DNA from: Rutidosis leptorrhynchoides
Lineage: Eukaryota > Streptophyta > Magnoliopsida > Asterales > Asteraceae
Assembly: GCF_046630445.1 (NCBI RefSeq)
Contig: NC_092335.1
Location: forward strand, 38,512,001 to 38,576,000
Direction: 5' to 3'
DNA: 64,000 nt
Shown here: piece after piece, positions 61,776 through 64,000 of the stretch
Layout: each line of letters begins with the position of its first letter
Position numbering within the stretch: position 1 is the first letter of the stretch
The notes under the pieces: model-generated
The model's input: only the letters and a program-made list of their open reading frames with translations
Database searches by the model: none
Told to the model about the DNA's origin: nothing
Program-made: the position numbers and the translations under genes

Positions 61776-64000
61776 TGAAATGTCCCATTCTTATTGATTA
61801 AAAACGTTCCATATTAATTGATTTCGTTGCGAGGTTTTGACCTCTATATGAGACGTTTTTGAAAGACTGCATTCATTTTAAAACAAACCATAACCTTTAT
61901 TTCATCAATAAAGGTTTAAAAAGATTTACGTAGATTATCAAATAATGATAATCTAAAATATCCTGTTTACACACGACCATTACATAATGGTTTACAATAC
62001 AATTATGTTACAACAAAATAAGTTTCTTGAATGCAGTTTTTACACAATATCATACAAGCATGGACTCCAAATTTCGTACTTATTTAAGTATGCGACAGCG
62101 GAAGCTCTTAATAATCACCTGAGAATAAACATGCTTTAAACGTCAACAAAAATGTTGGTGAGTTATAGGTTTAACCTATATATATCAAATCATAATAATA
62201 GACCACAAGATTTCATATTTCAATACACATCCCATACATAGAGATAAAAATCATTCATATGGTGAACACCTGGTAACCGACATTAACAAGATGCATATAT
62301 AAGAATATCCCCATCATTCCGGGACACCCTTCGGATATGATATAAATTTCGAAGTACTAAAGCATCCGGTACTTTGGATGGGGTTTGTTAGGCCCAATAG
62401 ATCTATCTTTAGGATTCGCGTCAATTAGGGTGTCTGTTCTCTAATTCTTAGATTACCAGACTTAATAAAAAGGGGCATATTCGATTTCGATAATTCAACC
62501 ATAGAATGTAGTTTCACGTACTTGTGTCTATTTTGTAAATCATTTATAAAACCTGCATGTATTCTCATCCCAAAAATATTAGATTTTAAAAGTGGGACTA
62601 TAACTCACTTTCACAGATTTTTACTTCGTCGGGAAGTAAGACTTGGCCACTGGTTGATTCACGAACCTATAACAATATATACATATATATCAAAGTATGT
62701 TCAAAATATATTTACAACACTTTTAATATATTTTGATGTTTTAAGTTTATTAAGTCAGCTGTCCTCGTTAGTAACCTACAACTAGTTGTCCACAGTTAGA
62801 TGTACAGAAATAAATCGATAAATATTATCTTGAATCAATCCACGACCCAGTGTATACGTATCTCAGTATTGATCACAACTCAAACTATATATATTTTGGA
62901 ATCAACCTCAACCCTGTATAGCTAACTCCAACATTCACATATAGAGTGTCTATGGTTGTTCCGAAATATATATAGATGTGTCGACATGATAGGTCGAAAC
63001 ATTGTATACGTGTTTATGGTATCTCAAGATTACATAATATACAATACAAGTTGATTAAGTTATGGTTGGAATAGATTTGTTACCAATTTTCACGTAGCTA
63101 AAATGAGAAAAATTATCCAATCTTGTTTTACCCATAACTTCTTCATTTTAAATCCGTTTTGAGTGAATCAAATTGCTATGGTTTTATATTGAACTCTATT
63201 TTATGAATCTAAACAGAAAAAGTATAGGTTTATAGTCAGAAAAATAAGTTACAAGTCGTTTTTGTAAAGGTAGTCATTTCAGTCAAAAGAACGACGTCTA
63301 GATGACCATTTTAGAAAACATACTTCCACTTTGAGTTTAACCATAATTTTTGGATATAGTTTCATGTTCATAATAAAAATCATTTTCTCAGAATAACAAC
63401 TTTTAAATCAAAGTTTATCATAGTTTTTAATTAACTAACCCAAAACAGCCCGCGGTGTTACTACGACGGCGTAAATCTGGTTTTACGGTGTTTTTCGTGT
63501 TTCCAGGTTTTAAATCATTAAGTTAGCATATCATATAGATATAGAACATGTGTTTAGTTTATTTTAAAAGTCAAGTTAGAAGGATTAACTTTTGTTTGCG
63601 AACAAGTTTAGAATTAACTAAACTATGTTCTAGTGATTACGAGTTTAAACCTTCGAATAAGATAGTTTTATATATATGAATCGAATGATGTTATGAACAT
63701 CATTACTACCTCAATTTTAGTAGGTAAACCTACTGGAAGTGACAAGAAATGATCTAGCTTCAAAGGATCTTGGATGGCTTGAAAGTTCTTGAAGTAGGAT
63801 CATGACACAAAAACAAGTTCAAGTAAGATTTTTACTCGAATTAAGATAGTTTATAGTTATAGAAATTGAATAAAAGTTTGAATATGAATATTACCTTGAA
63901 TAAGAAAGATAACCTACTGTATATAACAAAGGTTTCTTGATCTTAGATGATTACTTGGAATGGATTAGAAAGCTTGGAAGTAAATTAGTAAACTTGAAGG
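61776..64000 (-). repeat. 5' LTR of the Tekay-type element (cut by window end)
   Basis: Matches 51889-54113 with about one percent difference. By comparison with the other LTR about 1 kb lies beyond the window. Confidence 0.9.

Larger units (their letters stand above)
51889..64000 (-). mobile_element. Ty3/gypsy Tekay-type chromovirus carrying extra ORFs (continues past window)
   Basis: LTRs 51889-55138 (3250 bp) and 61776 onward (cut by the window end) start TGAAATGTCCC on the plus strand and differ by about one percent by eye. On the minus strand the primer site TGGTATCCGAGC is at 61762-61773. Order after it: an acidic ORF, an F-box ORF, gag near 59840-59160, CCHC knuckles near 58620-58800, protease ([11 protein letters not shown]) near 58450, reverse transcriptase (FIDDILIYS) near 57445, RNase H near 56800, integrase zinc finger and core ~55700-56450, and a C-terminal chromodomain (VKVRWNARRGPEFTWE) ~55190-55350. 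The chromodomain and the [12 protein letters not shown] stretch point to Tekay/Del. Gag-pol is broken, about five breaks. Its target was the LINE remnant. Confidence 0.9.

Overview
This is a plant nuclear window, most likely from a daisy-family (Asteraceae) or related eudicot genome. The evidence is GT-AG spliced genes of plant type (a USP-plus-kinase receptor-like cytoplasmic kinase, a NIFK-type RRM protein), telo-box and site II promoter motifs, a nuclear-type tRNA-Arg, and nested LTR retrotransposons with very long LTRs. The family-level assignment is inference from the look of the repeats, not proof.

Layout. 1-16775 is a nest of LTR elements: a non-coding element with ~4 kb LTRs (start outside the window) sits in an older (+) LTR copy, which abuts or sits in a (-) LTR of a third kind; the older copy also carries a non-autonomous hAT. 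16776-18114 holds a Helitron-like end with 150-bp repeats and a Tourist-like MITE. 18128-24883 is a deleted LINE with 13-bp target duplications, split by a young Ty1/copia element on the minus strand (19009-24593).

25280-42504 is the gene-rich island. It holds a spliced degenerate DEAD-box/Cms1-like gene (25280-30337), an RLCK with USP, coiled-coil and kinase domains (30958-35021), a NIFK/Nop15-like nucleolar RRM protein (37696-39676) and an intronless METTL13-like methyltransferase (41107-42504). Introns and spacers are full of small elements with clean target duplications: two SINEs, a Helitron, a Mutator-type MITE, a hAT MITE and foldbacks. A possible minus-strand exon of a small membrane protein lies at 43323-43687.

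43860-49731 is a second, apparently whole, very young Ty1/copia element. A tRNA-Arg(TCG) gene is at 50116-50189. From about 50330 a second LINE remnant runs into a Ty3/gypsy Tekay-type chromovirus (51889 to beyond the window end, minus strand). That element carries, between its primer-binding site and gag, an acidic ORF and an F-box/TPR-like ORF. This apparent host-gene capture is the most unusual feature of the window.

The host genes do not form one pathway, but two (Cms1-like and NIFK-like) belong to ribosome biogenesis and carry promoter motifs typical of that regulon.
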